Shown: piece after piece, positions 9,690 to 16,943 of the stretch
Layout: every line of letters starts with the position of its first letter
Numbering within the stretch: the stretch's first letter is position 1
NCBI GenBank assembly: GCA_018398765.1
Contig: JAHBMJ010002587.1
Coordinates: 1 to 17,781 of the forward strand
DNA from: Chromera velia
Taxonomy: Eukaryota > Sar > Chromeraceae
Length of the DNA: 17,781 nt
Reading direction: 5' to 3'
Made by a program: the position numbers and the translations under genes
The notes under the pieces: model-generated
The model's database searches: none
The model's input: only the letters and a program-made list of their open reading frames with translations
What the model was told of the DNA's origin: nothing

Positions 9690-9965
9690 AAATAGGGAGA
9701 ACTCCCATCTGCTACATAAAGATAGCTCCCTGGCCTGTCCACAGAAGAAGGGCTGCATTTTGGGTGGAAGAGAGAAACTTGAAGGTAAACAGGGGGAAGT
9801 TCTCAACAGAAGAAGGTAAGAGGGCCCCATTGACAGAAAAGAAATACATGGTTTGCTCTGATCTGCTTGACATTCAAGCAGTTGAAGATGAAATCCATAT
9901 GCTGACTGAATGCCCTCTGCATGATAGAGAGAGGGCAGACTGCTTGCAAGCTTTGATGACACATT
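9690..9965 (+). other. LINE-A C-terminal Cys/His motif
   Basis: The stretch with VCSDL, VEDEIHMLTECP and RER matches the C-terminal C-x2-C-...-VEDExHFLxxCPxYxxxR motif seen in many LINE proteins. The second cysteine of the C-x2-C pair is missing here (C-S-D-L). A short block after stops 9965 and 10013 (FLLNGANKNVNTFL, about 10058-10100) fits the region that normally follows. The role is presumed to be RNA or DNA binding. Confidence 0.65.
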
Positions 9966-10214
9966 AGAGTTCGATGAAAGGGAGAGAAGAGAGAGCTACA
10001 AATAGCAGCAGATAGAAAGTAGGTGGTAAAGGGAAGGTAGACAAGATTGCTTTATTCTCTTTTCTTTTGAATGGGGCCAATAAGAATGTTAATACCTTTC
10101 TGAAAGACATTATGATGAAAAGACAGGTAATGAGAGAATGGAAAAGAAAAAAGGGAGACAATTTGAGTCAAGCTTTAGGAAAAGAGTTAGATAGGGACCT
10201 CCCTGAACCTAACT

Positions 10215-10405
10215 ACTACTTGAAAGTTCAAGCCGCATTTTTAGATAAGCTTGAAAGTCTGCGCCGCAGGCGCGGATCATTTACGGTGTCTTGAAAGCCA
10301 AAGCTGCATATCTGGACGGTGTCTTGACCGTTTACGCCGCAGGCGTGGACGGTCTCTTGAAAAACGATGCCGCAGATAAAGATGATCTTGATTATAATTT
10401 TTTAA
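10215..10405 (+). repeat. About 33-bp degenerate repeats encoding AAxLDxLL-like units, with hairpins
   Basis: Successive units read VQAAFLDKLES, then (in a shifted frame) VCAAGADHL, then AKAAYLDGVLT, VYAAGVDGLLK and NDAADKDDLDY, an 11-residue periodicity. The frame change of LINE-A falls inside this array. GCCGCA is the conserved core in the DNA. Two units fold as RNA hairpins on a GCA loop: 10257-10277 (9 bp) and 10326-10354 (13 bp, two G-U pairs). Confidence 0.6.
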
Positions 10406-10641
10406 GTGGCACTTAGGTTCAGGGAAGTTTAGATAGGCTGCATCAAGAGACTTGGAAAAGTGAGAAAGAAAGAGAGGGAAGAATTAAAGAGTATGAAAGG
10501 GTGTGGAGTGATACAAAGAAAGCAAAAGAGGAGGGAAAAAGGAGGAGGATGGGATGTTGGGAGGTTTTGGAACTGGCTTCGAGCCGTTCATCTGCAATTC
10601 TGGGATCGTTCCCCTTCAAACTCTGCTTTGGAATGGAGTGA

Positions 10642-10833
10642 GCCCTCTTGCATACACACGGAGGTGATTGACTGTTCAATGTGGTCCGTTCGCGGCACAG
10701 GCAAGACCTGTGTGGGCCGGCGAGGGAGGTCTGATACATCTATGCGCTTTCCCTGGAAGTCGCACGTCGGACATTCGGCATTGGCACAGGAGGCCAATCC
10801 TCCGGACATTAATCTTAATCCTAATCCTAATCC
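10642..10833 (+). other. LINE-A 3' UTR with stem-loops and (TAATCY)4 tail
   Basis: It lies between TGA 10639 and AT-rich flank. It contains CACAGG-CAAGA-CCTGTG (10696-10712) and GGAGG-CCAAT-CCTCC (10789-10803). About six bases later comes the short repeat TAATCT-TAATCC-TAATCC-TAATCC (10810-10833). A stem-loop next to a short 3' repeat is how stringent-type LINEs mark the RNA end for their reverse transcriptase (known for L2-like elements). I infer that the element ends at about 10833. Confidence 0.6.
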
Positions 10834-11160
10834 TATGATAAATAAATATATACATAAACCTAGATATAAACAAATATAAACAGAATTTAATACACATTTA
10901 GAATTATATTCTCGTGTTTAGTTTTTAGAGTTTTTGAATATATGTATGGATTTTAAAATATAGATTAGAGTATTAATTTTTGATAAAAAAAAATAGAATA
11001 TTTCAAAACATAAATTTTTATTGTAATATGTACGTATTATCGATTGATTGAAGGTTAAATTCAACTTTATGTATTCAGTTTCTATTCTTCTTTATCTTGA
11101 TATTTTGACCCATTATTTTATACAAAACGAATTATAACTATTTAACATCGTTTTTTAAAA
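10834..11160. other. AT-rich spacer, no gene
   Basis: Over 75 percent A/T by eye, with TATA, AAATA and TTTTTA runs and a short GATTGATTG at 11042-11050. It separates the 3' end of LINE-A from LINE-B. I see no coding or structured element. Confidence 0.6.
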
Positions 11161-11819
11161 GTCCGACTTGTCTCAAAAAGTCCATTTACCATTGGAGAGG
11201 CCTCATTGCATATATATTGTGAGAAGTGAGGGCTGAAAGTTAATTTGAAGAAAACAAAAATTCTCTGTCTATCTGATGAGTGTAATGAATGTACAGGAGC
11301 AGTCATGTATGGAGGGAAAGAAGTAGAGAGAACGGATAAATATAAATATCTGGGATACATGTTTTTTAAAGGGAGGGACTTAGTTCGATTGATTGAAGCG
11401 CGGCTACGAAACGGAGAGCGCGTGTTGGGGGCAGTAATCGGGTTGGCAGCAAGCATGCCAGGGTTGTCTCTTGGGGTAAAGATTCAGCTCCTGCAGACCT
11501 GCTGGGAACCGGTCGCGTTATATAGTCTCGAGTGTCTCTCTGTTAGGCAGACAGACTGGGAATCCCTCAATAATTTGTGTTTGCGTTTCGTGCGTTGGGC
11601 TGCCTGTCTTTCCTTCCGCAGCCTTTACATTCCTTCCCTTCTTTGCTTAGGTCTTCTTCCGGTGTGAGCTCTTTTGTATGCCCGTTTTACAAACCTCTGG
11701 ATCTCTCTAAATCGTTCTACCCTCCCTATCCCTCAGGCACTTCTCAGGGTCTAGAGGGGGCCAGAAGGCCAGAGGTAGAGAAGAACGGTGCGTGGACTCT
11801 TTATATAGGCTGACCTTGA
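11161..11819 (+). pseudogene. LINE-B reverse transcriptase, 3' part, segment 1
   Basis: In one frame: IYCEK, TGA (11227, where Arg is usual), GLKVNLKKTKIL (RT motif D), then DKYKYLGYMFF (motif E, YLG), then a thumb/connection region with R-x3-GERVLGAVIGL, LGVKIQLLQTCWEPVALYSLE and LLYARFTNLWISLNR. The motifs are typical of non-LTR RTs, but the residues differ from LINE-A, so it is another family. The upstream part, including the catalytic motifs, is absent; 5' truncation is the usual cause. Later stops are TGA 11665, TAG 11752, TAG 11776 and TAG 11806. TE1 interrupts it at 11820. Confidence 0.75.
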
Positions 11820-11827
11820 ATTTCTAA
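11820..11827. repeat. Left 8-bp target-site duplication of TE1
   Basis: ATTTCTAA immediately before the left TIR. The identical octamer follows the right TIR at 13650-13657. It lies inside the LINE-B reading frame. Confidence 0.9.
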
Positions 11828-11984
11828 CTAAGGGAGGGCACTTCAGCCGGTCACACCATGGTTACTGACCCTACACCCCCCCTTTACAACGTATGACATG
11901 TAACCATCAGTCAAAAGTGGTGCCAATCGATTAGTTACGTTTGGTTACTCACAAAACTGGCTTTAAGATTGTTAAACAGTTCAG

Positions 11985-12245
11985 GTTATGGTCAAAAATG
12001 ATGAAAAATGATGTGTCATACTTACTTTGCCCCCAAATCCCCCATAACCGGGTAACCCGTAACCTTTTTTGACCCCCTCAAAAATGAAGTAACCTCCTTA
12101 AAAAATTATTCAAATATGTTCTAAACGTACATCATTTTGAATGCTTTTAAAAGTTGAAAATTTGGTTGGTTACTAAGGTCAAAATGCTTGTAACTGGGTA
12201 ACCTGTAACCTCTTTGTGTGATAAAGATAAAAAGGGGGTAACCCA
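11985..12245. repeat. TE1 GGGTAACCxGTAACC subterminal repeats
   Basis: GGGTAACCCGTAACC at about 12050-12064 and GGGTAACCTGTAACC at about 12198-12212 differ by one base. More GTAACC or TAACC words occur nearby (12091, 12239). Clustered short subterminal motifs are typical transposase-binding arrays, an inference here. Confidence 0.6.
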
Positions 12246-12266
12246 CGCAATGCGGAAGGTGGTTAT

Positions 12267-12317
12267 ACAGATGTGCATGGAACAATTAGACAGGTCTGAA
12301 ATTTTTGAGCTGGTTAA
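12267..12317. repeat. TE1 internal inverted and direct repeat block, left
   Basis: TACAGATGTGCATGGAACAA and the bases around it (12267-12294) recur as an exact reverse complement at 13437-13464. Next to it TGAAATTTTTGAG-C/T-TGGTTAA (12297-12317) recurs in direct orientation at about 13403-13424 with one or two changes. The order of blocks therefore differs between the two ends. Confidence 0.8.
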
Positions 12318-12697
12318 GCCAGTCCGCGTGATTCCAGCGACGTCTACGGCCCAAAAAGCTACCAAATTGGTCCCCAGAGGCCGCTGAGTGCGTTGGTACA
12401 AGAATTTGGGCCAAAACTTTCCGGGGTTCTTCTCAATATCCCGAAATTGTACGTGCTCAGAATGCTCAAAAAGCACTCAGTTGCCTAATATTTGCCCGAT
12501 GAAAGCTTAGTCCGTCCTCTCTTGCCTTCTTTTCTCTCTGGTTGTCTACAGCAGCACAGATGGTCAAAGCGATGCCATTCTGCTCTTTTAGGACCAGATA
12601 GCTTATGTTTATGTCAGGGTGAAGTCTTGTTGTACTGTTGGTCTGCTTTGACGTGTCTGGCAGCCCCAGTATGGAGCAGTCAGGAAAAGACCTCCCA

Positions 12698-12760
12698 GGC
12701 CTCCTGAGCAACATTCCTTCTTTCTACCAGGAGGCCACAGGTTCGATCCCCGGCAATTTT
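12698..12760 (+). other. Pol III B-box-like site with hairpin (SINE or tRNA relic)
   Basis: GGTTCGATCCC at 12740-12750 matches the tRNA/SINE B box (GGTTCGANNCC). A perfect 9-bp inverted repeat, GGCCTCCTG (12698-12706) with CAGGAGGCC (12728-12736), precedes it. No convincing A box or cloverleaf can be drawn, and the T-arm stem pairs poorly, so this is not called a tRNA. A second GGTTCGA is at 12988. Confidence 0.3.
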
Positions 12761-12779
12761 GCCTGATGCCTTGTATCTG

Positions 12780-13170
12780 TTGTTGTCCTCCCAGGCCAGC
12801 GGGATAGGTTTCTGGTGCGTCTGCTGGTTGTGAGAAGGCGAGATTGTTTTGTCTTCTTGTTGTGGAGAATTGGCATCTTAGGGGTATTGACCGACCTTCA
12901 GCTCCTCTGGTAAGTCGTTTTGTCCTGCTCTTTCCCTCTAGACAGGATTGTATAAGTGTTGGGCAGTACCTCTGTGTGCTGGATGCAGGTTCGAGACACT
13001 CTAGAGAAAAAGAGGTCTTCAGATGATTTCATACAAGGCGCCCTATGGAGTGTATCTTTGTCTTCCTCAGCAGACTTGTTGACTGAAGTCCACAGTGCCG
13101 CAACCATTCTTCATCTCCTATTCACAGTGAGTCCCCTGAACTATATGGACTGTGTTGGTACGTAATTTAT
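12780..13170 (+). other. Possible protein-coding relic inside TE1
   Basis: Overlapping frames here give short protein-like stretches. One includes CVLDAGSRHSREKEVF, which resembles the CxxC-AG-x-TREHxxF knuckle at the end of some LINE proteins with the second Cys and the His lost. Another (12956-13165) reads SSADLLTEVHSAATILHLL. The frame is not continuous. It could be a LINE 3' fragment carried within TE1. Evidence is weak. Confidence 0.25.
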
Positions 13171-13649
13171 CATGATTGATGCCTCACAGCCCTTTCTGGA
13201 CTTCTGAGTCCATGGAGGCTTCTTTGGCCTCTTCAGGTGTCAGACCTCATACGTCCGTTCTTTGGACTCCCTGTGAGTCTGGGAGTCGTTTTTTCTATAC
13301 CAAGCAGCTAGAGAGAGTCTAAAGAGGTGAACTAACGTCTCTTAGGTTCATTAGTTTGAGTTTAGGAGGGAAAAGGGAACAGAGGGCTGTTCCTTTTTCC
13401 TTTGAAATTTTTGAGCCGGTTAAAATCTTACGGGGGGTTCTAATTGTTCCATGCACATCTGTATGACCCGCCGCCGTGTTGCGTAAAGTAACCGCATAGC
13501 TTACACTTCAAAAACATCAGATGTTGATGTAATTTGACCAGGCGGAGCTCCATGTTGCCGGACTAGCTCACAAAAATCTGTTTTTGTTCACATTTTATGT
13601 CATTTTGGGCTCAAAATCCACCATAACCTTCCAGAGTGCCCCCCCTTAG

Positions 13650-13657
13650 ATTTCTAA
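13650..13657. repeat. Right 8-bp target-site duplication of TE1
   Basis: ATTTCTAA, identical to 11820-11827, immediately after the right TIR. LINE-B sequence resumes here. Confidence 0.9.
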
Positions 13658-13763
13658 TGTCTCTCCCCATACAGGCTTCAGGAAAGAATCTAGGCAGACA
13701 AAACCTTTTTATCGATTCAAAAATAAAGGATGCAGTGGGAAAGGAGTGTATAAGAAAAAGAGC
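13658..13763 (+). pseudogene. LINE-B segment 2, between TE1 and TE2
   Basis: About 35 codons, open in the same frame as segment 1 once TE1 and one octamer are taken out (insertion 1830 bp, divisible by three). It reads as soluble, Lys-rich protein (for example LFIDSKIKDAVGKECIRKR). The six bases AAGAGC at its end are the left duplication of TE2. Confidence 0.65.
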
Positions 13764-14005
13764 CCTATCAAATTGAGACAAATAGGACAAGAAAATGGTT
13801 AAAAATTAACCATTTAGGTCTCAATTTTAATTTTTGGTACACCTCAGTTTCATGAAAAATATTTATCATACAAGTCTCAAAACTAGTGCGCCTAACTCAA
13901 TTTTAATAGTTTAATGTTATTACTAACTTTGAAGCTCTTAAACAAAAGATTTTTCATGCTTTTTACCATTTATCATTTTTGGTAATAAAAAAAAAAAGAA
14001 TTGGT
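13764..14005. repeat. TE2 left terminal inverted repeat
   Basis: It pairs with 15205-15446. Differences are a few substitutions and A-tract length changes near the inner end, so the two arms have diverged little since they were last made alike. Confidence 0.85.
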
Positions 14006-14330
14006 CATAATTTTTTCCTATACAAAAAAAATGGTGAATCTATTTTTTTTTTTGTATGAATTGGTAATCATTTTTTTTTTATGGGTTTAGTTGTTTTTTA
14101 GGCTTCTAGTGAGTGGACAAATGTAGAAATAGTAAAAAAAGATATATGTCACTAGAAAAAAACAATATATCAAACATATTTTTTGAGAAATTATAAGTAT
14201 ATATATAAGTAATAATTGAAATAAATATACTTTGATTTATACGTATTGTATAACGTTATCAATCAATCAATCAACAGTGTCATGTTGCACCTTTAAAGTA
14301 TTCTTCTGCGGCCTTTTTATGATTGTACAA

Positions 14331-14606
14331 CTAACCGACAACTAAGTCTTCCAAAATCCAACGGGCGTAATTCCTTCTCCCTCCCTGAAGAGAGAAACGG
14401 AGATTGACCTTCCTGTGGTGAGATTCAAATCTATAACACTTCGCAGTGTTTAGGCTGCCCCACAATTGCACCCAGTAAGTAAAATGACCGTAGAAGTGCG
14501 TTTTGGGAACTGCATGCTGGTATGCACGAACGAAGAAGCACTGCCAAAGCAGAGTGAGCACATGAAGATTCACCCTCTCTTCTTCTGTCAAAGGACTTAA
14601 AGCCAT
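14331..14606 (-). pseudogene. Transposase-like remnant inside TE2
   Basis: A 91-codon open frame. Visible motif: VPKTH-x3-H-x3-WV-x2-WG-x-L-x5-CYRFES, then a Lys/Arg-rich strand and G-x-RNYARWIL (H37, H41, W45, W49, E61). This resembles the conserved THxxxHxxxWVxxxGPLxxxSxFxFE block that occurs near the C-terminus of some large eukaryotic transposases (CACTA/Plavaka-like and KDZ-type proteins); the family assignment is from memory and unverified. Real proteins with this block are far longer, so only a fragment remains. No DDE catalytic residues can be placed. Its position inside the TIRs suggests that it belongs to TE2, perhaps its original transposase. Confidence 0.4.
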
Positions 14607-14686
14607 CTGAGAGATGGTTGAATGAAGTATATAACTGATTACAAGAAAGAGTTTCTCAGGGGGAAGAGTGGAAAAGATTGATCTTG

Positions 14687-15066
14687 CATCTTAGTTGCAA
14701 TGCACTCGTTCTTTTGTGAAGCCCCTCTTTCCTGCCCTTCTCTTTGTTTATTTCGGCTTCTGCACTCGTTCTTTTGTTAAGTCTCTCTTCTCTTTAAAGA
14801 GGCTTCTACTAATTCAAGAAGAGGAGGAGGAAGACGAGGAAGAGGAGGGAGGGGGAGAAAGGGGAATGAGAGCAGGGGGAATGAAGTTAACGTTTCCTTG
14901 CATGCATCCTTCTGTACAAAATCTGATACCTTCTTACATCTTGATTGCAATGCACTCGTTCTTTTGTGAAGCCCCTCTTTCCTGCCCTTCTCTTTATTTG
15001 TTTCGGCTTCTGCACTCGTTCTTTTATTAAGTCTTTCTTCTCTTTAAAAAGGTTTCTACTAATTCA
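14687..15066. repeat. ~130-bp direct repeat with internal sub-repeat
   Basis: 14687-14817 and 14938-15066 are near-identical (ATCTT-x2-TTGCAATGCACTCG at the start, TTCTACTAATTCAA at the end). Each copy contains TGCACTCGTTCTTTTGT-like sequence twice, 66-67 bases apart. A purine-rich GAGGAGGAAGA tract (14817-14870) lies between the copies. Confidence 0.9.
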
Positions 15067-15204
15067 AAGTGCCCGAAAGCGCTGGGCACTTCTAAAACGC
15101 TTCAAACTCTTCTAATTTAGATACAACAAAATTGAGACCTATATGGTATGAAATGGTACTAAATGATATGAAAAATCATACTTTTTAACTAAAAAAAAAT
15201 ATGT

Positions 15205-15446
15205 ACCAATTCTTTTTTTTTCGATTACCAAAAATAGTAAATGGTAAAAAGTATAAAAAATCTTTTCTCTAAGAGCTTCAAAGTTAGTGATAACATTAAA
15301 CTATTAAACTTAAGTTAGGCGCACTAGTTTTGAGACTTGTATGATAAATATTTTTCATGAAACTGAGGTGTACCAAAAATTAAAATTGAGACCTAAATGG
15401 TTAATTTTTAACCATTTTCTTGTCCCATTTGTCTCAATTTGATAGG
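15205..15446. repeat. TE2 right terminal inverted repeat
   Basis: Reverse complement of 13764-14005. An extra partial copy of the AAATTGAGACCTAxATGGT motif lies just inside at about 15131-15148, so the inner edge shows rearrangement. Confidence 0.85.
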
Positions 15447-15452
15447 AAGAGC

Positions 15453-15766
15453 AACAAGAAGCTACACGTTTTCCCCTGACTGCACATCTGTCTGGTATGC
15501 AGAAAGCCTTTCCTTCTTCTTCCAGATCCTGTCTCTTTCTTCTCTCTTCCCGTTATGAACATAGGGGGAGGGACAGAGTGAGAGTTTTTGGTCTGCCTAA
15601 GAAAGCTCTGCATGAGAGGATTGAGCCGTTGGTAAGGGTCTTTTCCTTCATCAGACAAGCTGAGAGAGCAGACCTGTCTCCTGAGGTCTTCTGTAAAGAG
15701 TTTTCTTGCATGGAAGGGAGAAAAGTTGACGACCTATGGCATAGATTGTTGGTTTATCCTCGGTAG
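15453..15766 (+). pseudogene. LINE-B segment 3, C-terminal region
   Basis: Joined to segment 2 without TE2 and one AAGAGC (1689 bp removed, divisible by three), the frame runs on through ATRSYTFSPD-like sequence to about 15530. The coherent reading then changes by one base to the frame ending in TAG 15764, with SSRYEHRGRDRVRVFGLPKK, RIEPLVRVFSFIRQAERA and MEGRKVDDLWHRLL. It reads like a helical LINE C-terminus. No zinc knuckle is seen. One frameshift near 15500-15540 is inferred. Confidence 0.5.
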
Positions 15767-16650
15767 GCCTCCGCAAGGGAGGGTTTGTGGGCTATTGACT
15801 CTGAGAGACAGGCACATCAGTTGTAGGGACTCAGAGTGGATGGTAATTCGGATGTGGAGGGAGCCAGGAGTGCTTTTTTATCCGGTAACTATCCCTCTCT
15901 ACTGGTAATTACCGGATTACCAGTAATGGACTCCGTTTACCTAAGTTTTACTGGAAAAAAATGAGCAGAAAATGAAGCTTCAAAAAAAAAATTTCGCCTG
16001 CGGTGCAACTCCTATTCTTTAGTTTTAAAGACTTCTTTCAATGTTTGTGGCACTTTTAGGAATCGAATTAAGATTCTTTTAAAAATATGTTGTTTGTCTG
16101 CATTTGTCTGCCTGGTTCGGAGGTCTATGAACCGGAAGCGGTAGTCGTTGCGGAGGTAAAGAGGCAGCTAGCAAGTGGCCTGGCCTTAAGATGTAAAAAC
16201 CTCTTTTAAAAGGATGTGCTCACCTTCGAGGTTGTCAGATTTGTTGCATCTTACTTATATGGTGCCTAAAAATATAGTGTGGCGGCCCAAAAGAGTGTTA
16301 GTGGAGGCGAGTTATGCCGATTGTATACCGTTTTTGGTCGTTAACGCGCTACTGAGATGCTACTGAAGCTAATGGCAATCCGTCTTTCCAGTTTTATCAT
16401 TTAAAACAGCATGGTTGCCCTTTAGTATCTCACTTAAACCATAGATAATTTAATTTACAATGTGTAAATGATTGTTAAACCTAGTTAAACCATATAAATG
16501 AAGGAACAAATAACTCAAAATGCTTTAAAAAATACTTATTCTCATAAACAGATTTTTTAAACTATGGTTTTCAATTATGCTTTATCTCTACAGCCTTTAC
16601 CAAACTTTTTACCGGTGCTAGTCCGGTGGCCGGCCACTCTACCGGTAGTG
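15767..16650. other. Mostly non-coding stretch with palindromes
   Basis: To about 15860 it may be a frameshifted tail of LINE-B. Beyond that I see no gene. There is a perfect hairpin TACTGGTAAT-TACCGG-ATTACCAGTA at 15900-15925, a weaker inverted pair TTAAACCATAG / CTATGGTTTT (16434, 16562), and perfect palindromes GTGGCCGGCCAC (16626-16637) and CTACCGGTAG (16639-16648). ACCGGT-type words occur at both ends and hint at a small element from about 15869 to 16647. Confidence 0.4.
15900..15925. repeat. Perfect 10-bp hairpin, 6-nt loop
   Basis: The arms TACTGGTAAT and ATTACCAGTA are exact reverse complements around TACCGG, just after TCCGGTAACT. It may be the folded end of a small transposon; no transcription context suggests a terminator. 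Confidence 0.8.
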
Positions 16651-16658
16651 CTAAGAAA

Positions 16659-16709
16659 AGGTTCAAGGTTCAAGGTTCACTTCGAAGTAATGAACCTGAA
16701 TCAGGTTCA
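16659..16709. repeat. (AGGTTCA)3 and TGAACCTGA/TCAGGTTCA palindrome
   Basis: Three exact 7-bp units at 16659-16679. Twelve bases later a 19-bp palindrome (16691-16709, central A) is built from the same GGTTCA word. The array and the palindrome arms can pair with each other in several registers. Confidence 0.85.
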
Positions 16710-16943
16710 AAAACAAGTTCACTTTTAATTAATAGAAACCTTATTTTTTTATGTTATTTTATGCCTTTAAATTAGGCTTTAATGCATTTTTATAACGTTT
16801 TATTATAGAATCTATGCCTTAGTAGTGTTTTTAAATAGTTTAAATCAATATTTATGCTCACATTAGGTGCTAGTCTTAAGTTATTCACTGTTTATAGTCA
16901 AAAATTAGTAATCAAAACCACGTTAACGTTTATGGCCGCACCA

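Larger units (their letters stand above)
5993..10641 (+). pseudogene. LINE-A polyprotein (endonuclease plus reverse transcriptase), nonsense-interrupted
   Basis: From 5993 to about 10257 every recognisable motif lies in one frame, interrupted by TAG 6311, TAG 6458, TAA 7073, TGA 8438, TGA 8990, TAA 9107, TAG 9965 and TAG 10013. After about 10258 the coherent frame shifts inside a tandem repeat and runs, with TAG 10414, to TGA 10639. There is no other frameshift. Each stop is one C-to-T change from CAG, CAA or CGA. The protein would nick target DNA and copy the element RNA by target-primed reverse transcription in the nucleus (family knowledge). The window does not prove an ATG; 6260 is the first ATG in the endonuclease context. 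It is a dead copy unless the stops are read through. Confidence 0.8.
5980..10833 (+). mobile_element. LINE-A: APE-type non-LTR retrotransposon, full coding span
   Basis: Order: a low-complexity charged N-terminus (about 5993-6255), endonuclease/exonuclease/phosphatase domain (about 6260-7120), a Lys/Glu coiled-coil linker (about 7130-7900), reverse transcriptase (about 7930-8960), thumb/connection and C-terminal region with a Cys/His motif (9700-9960), tandem repeat region (10215-10405), a charged tail to TGA 10639, then a 3' UTR with stem-loops and a short 3' repeat. This is the classic order of APE-LINEs. No LTRs flank it. The 5' boundary is unresolved (5980 is a convention; it could reach 4782 or further). 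No target-site duplication could be identified. Eight internal stops and an altered RT active site show that this copy is inactive as it stands. Confidence 0.85.
11828..13649. mobile_element. TE1: DNA transposon with 15-bp TIRs and 8-bp TSD
   Basis: The left end CTAAGGGAGGGCACT (11828-11842) and the right end, AGTGCCCCCCCTTAG (13635-13649), are inverted with one mismatch in 15. Flanking octamers are identical (ATTTCTAA). The element is 1822 bp. An 8-bp duplication fits hAT-like or P/Kolobok-type cut-and-paste elements; hAT is my first guess although the terminal bases are not the standard CA start. I see no transposase motif inside, so it is probably non-autonomous. A subterminal inverted block (12267-12294 with 13437-13464) and GTAACC-rich repeats lie within. 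It carries a T/C-rich, gene-like interior (12480-13380) that may be captured or inserted sequence. Confidence 0.85.
13764..15446. mobile_element. TE2: DNA transposon with ~240-bp TIRs and 6-bp TSD
   Basis: The left arm 13764 to about 14005 and the reverse complement of about 15205-15446 align along their length with few differences; both start CCTATCAAATTGAGACAAAT. Direct AAGAGC flanks lie at 13758-13763 and 15447-15452. The length is 1683 bp. Each TIR also folds on itself: AAATTGAGAC with GTCTCAATTT, enclosing AAATGGTTAA-AAA-TTAACCATTT. The interior holds a minus-strand transposase-like remnant (14331-14606) and a 130-bp direct repeat. The superfamily is not certain; long AT-rich TIRs with a 6-bp duplication do not point to one family by eye. 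Confidence 0.85.

Noticed and set aside
10460-10879. ORF across the LINE-A tail and 3' UTR
   Set aside because: It is in a different frame from the Lys/Glu-rich tail ending at 10639 and runs through the 3' repeat; likely a shadow.
12640-12770. tRNA gene
   Set aside because: Only the B box matches; no acceptor, D-arm or A box can be formed and the T stem has mismatches.
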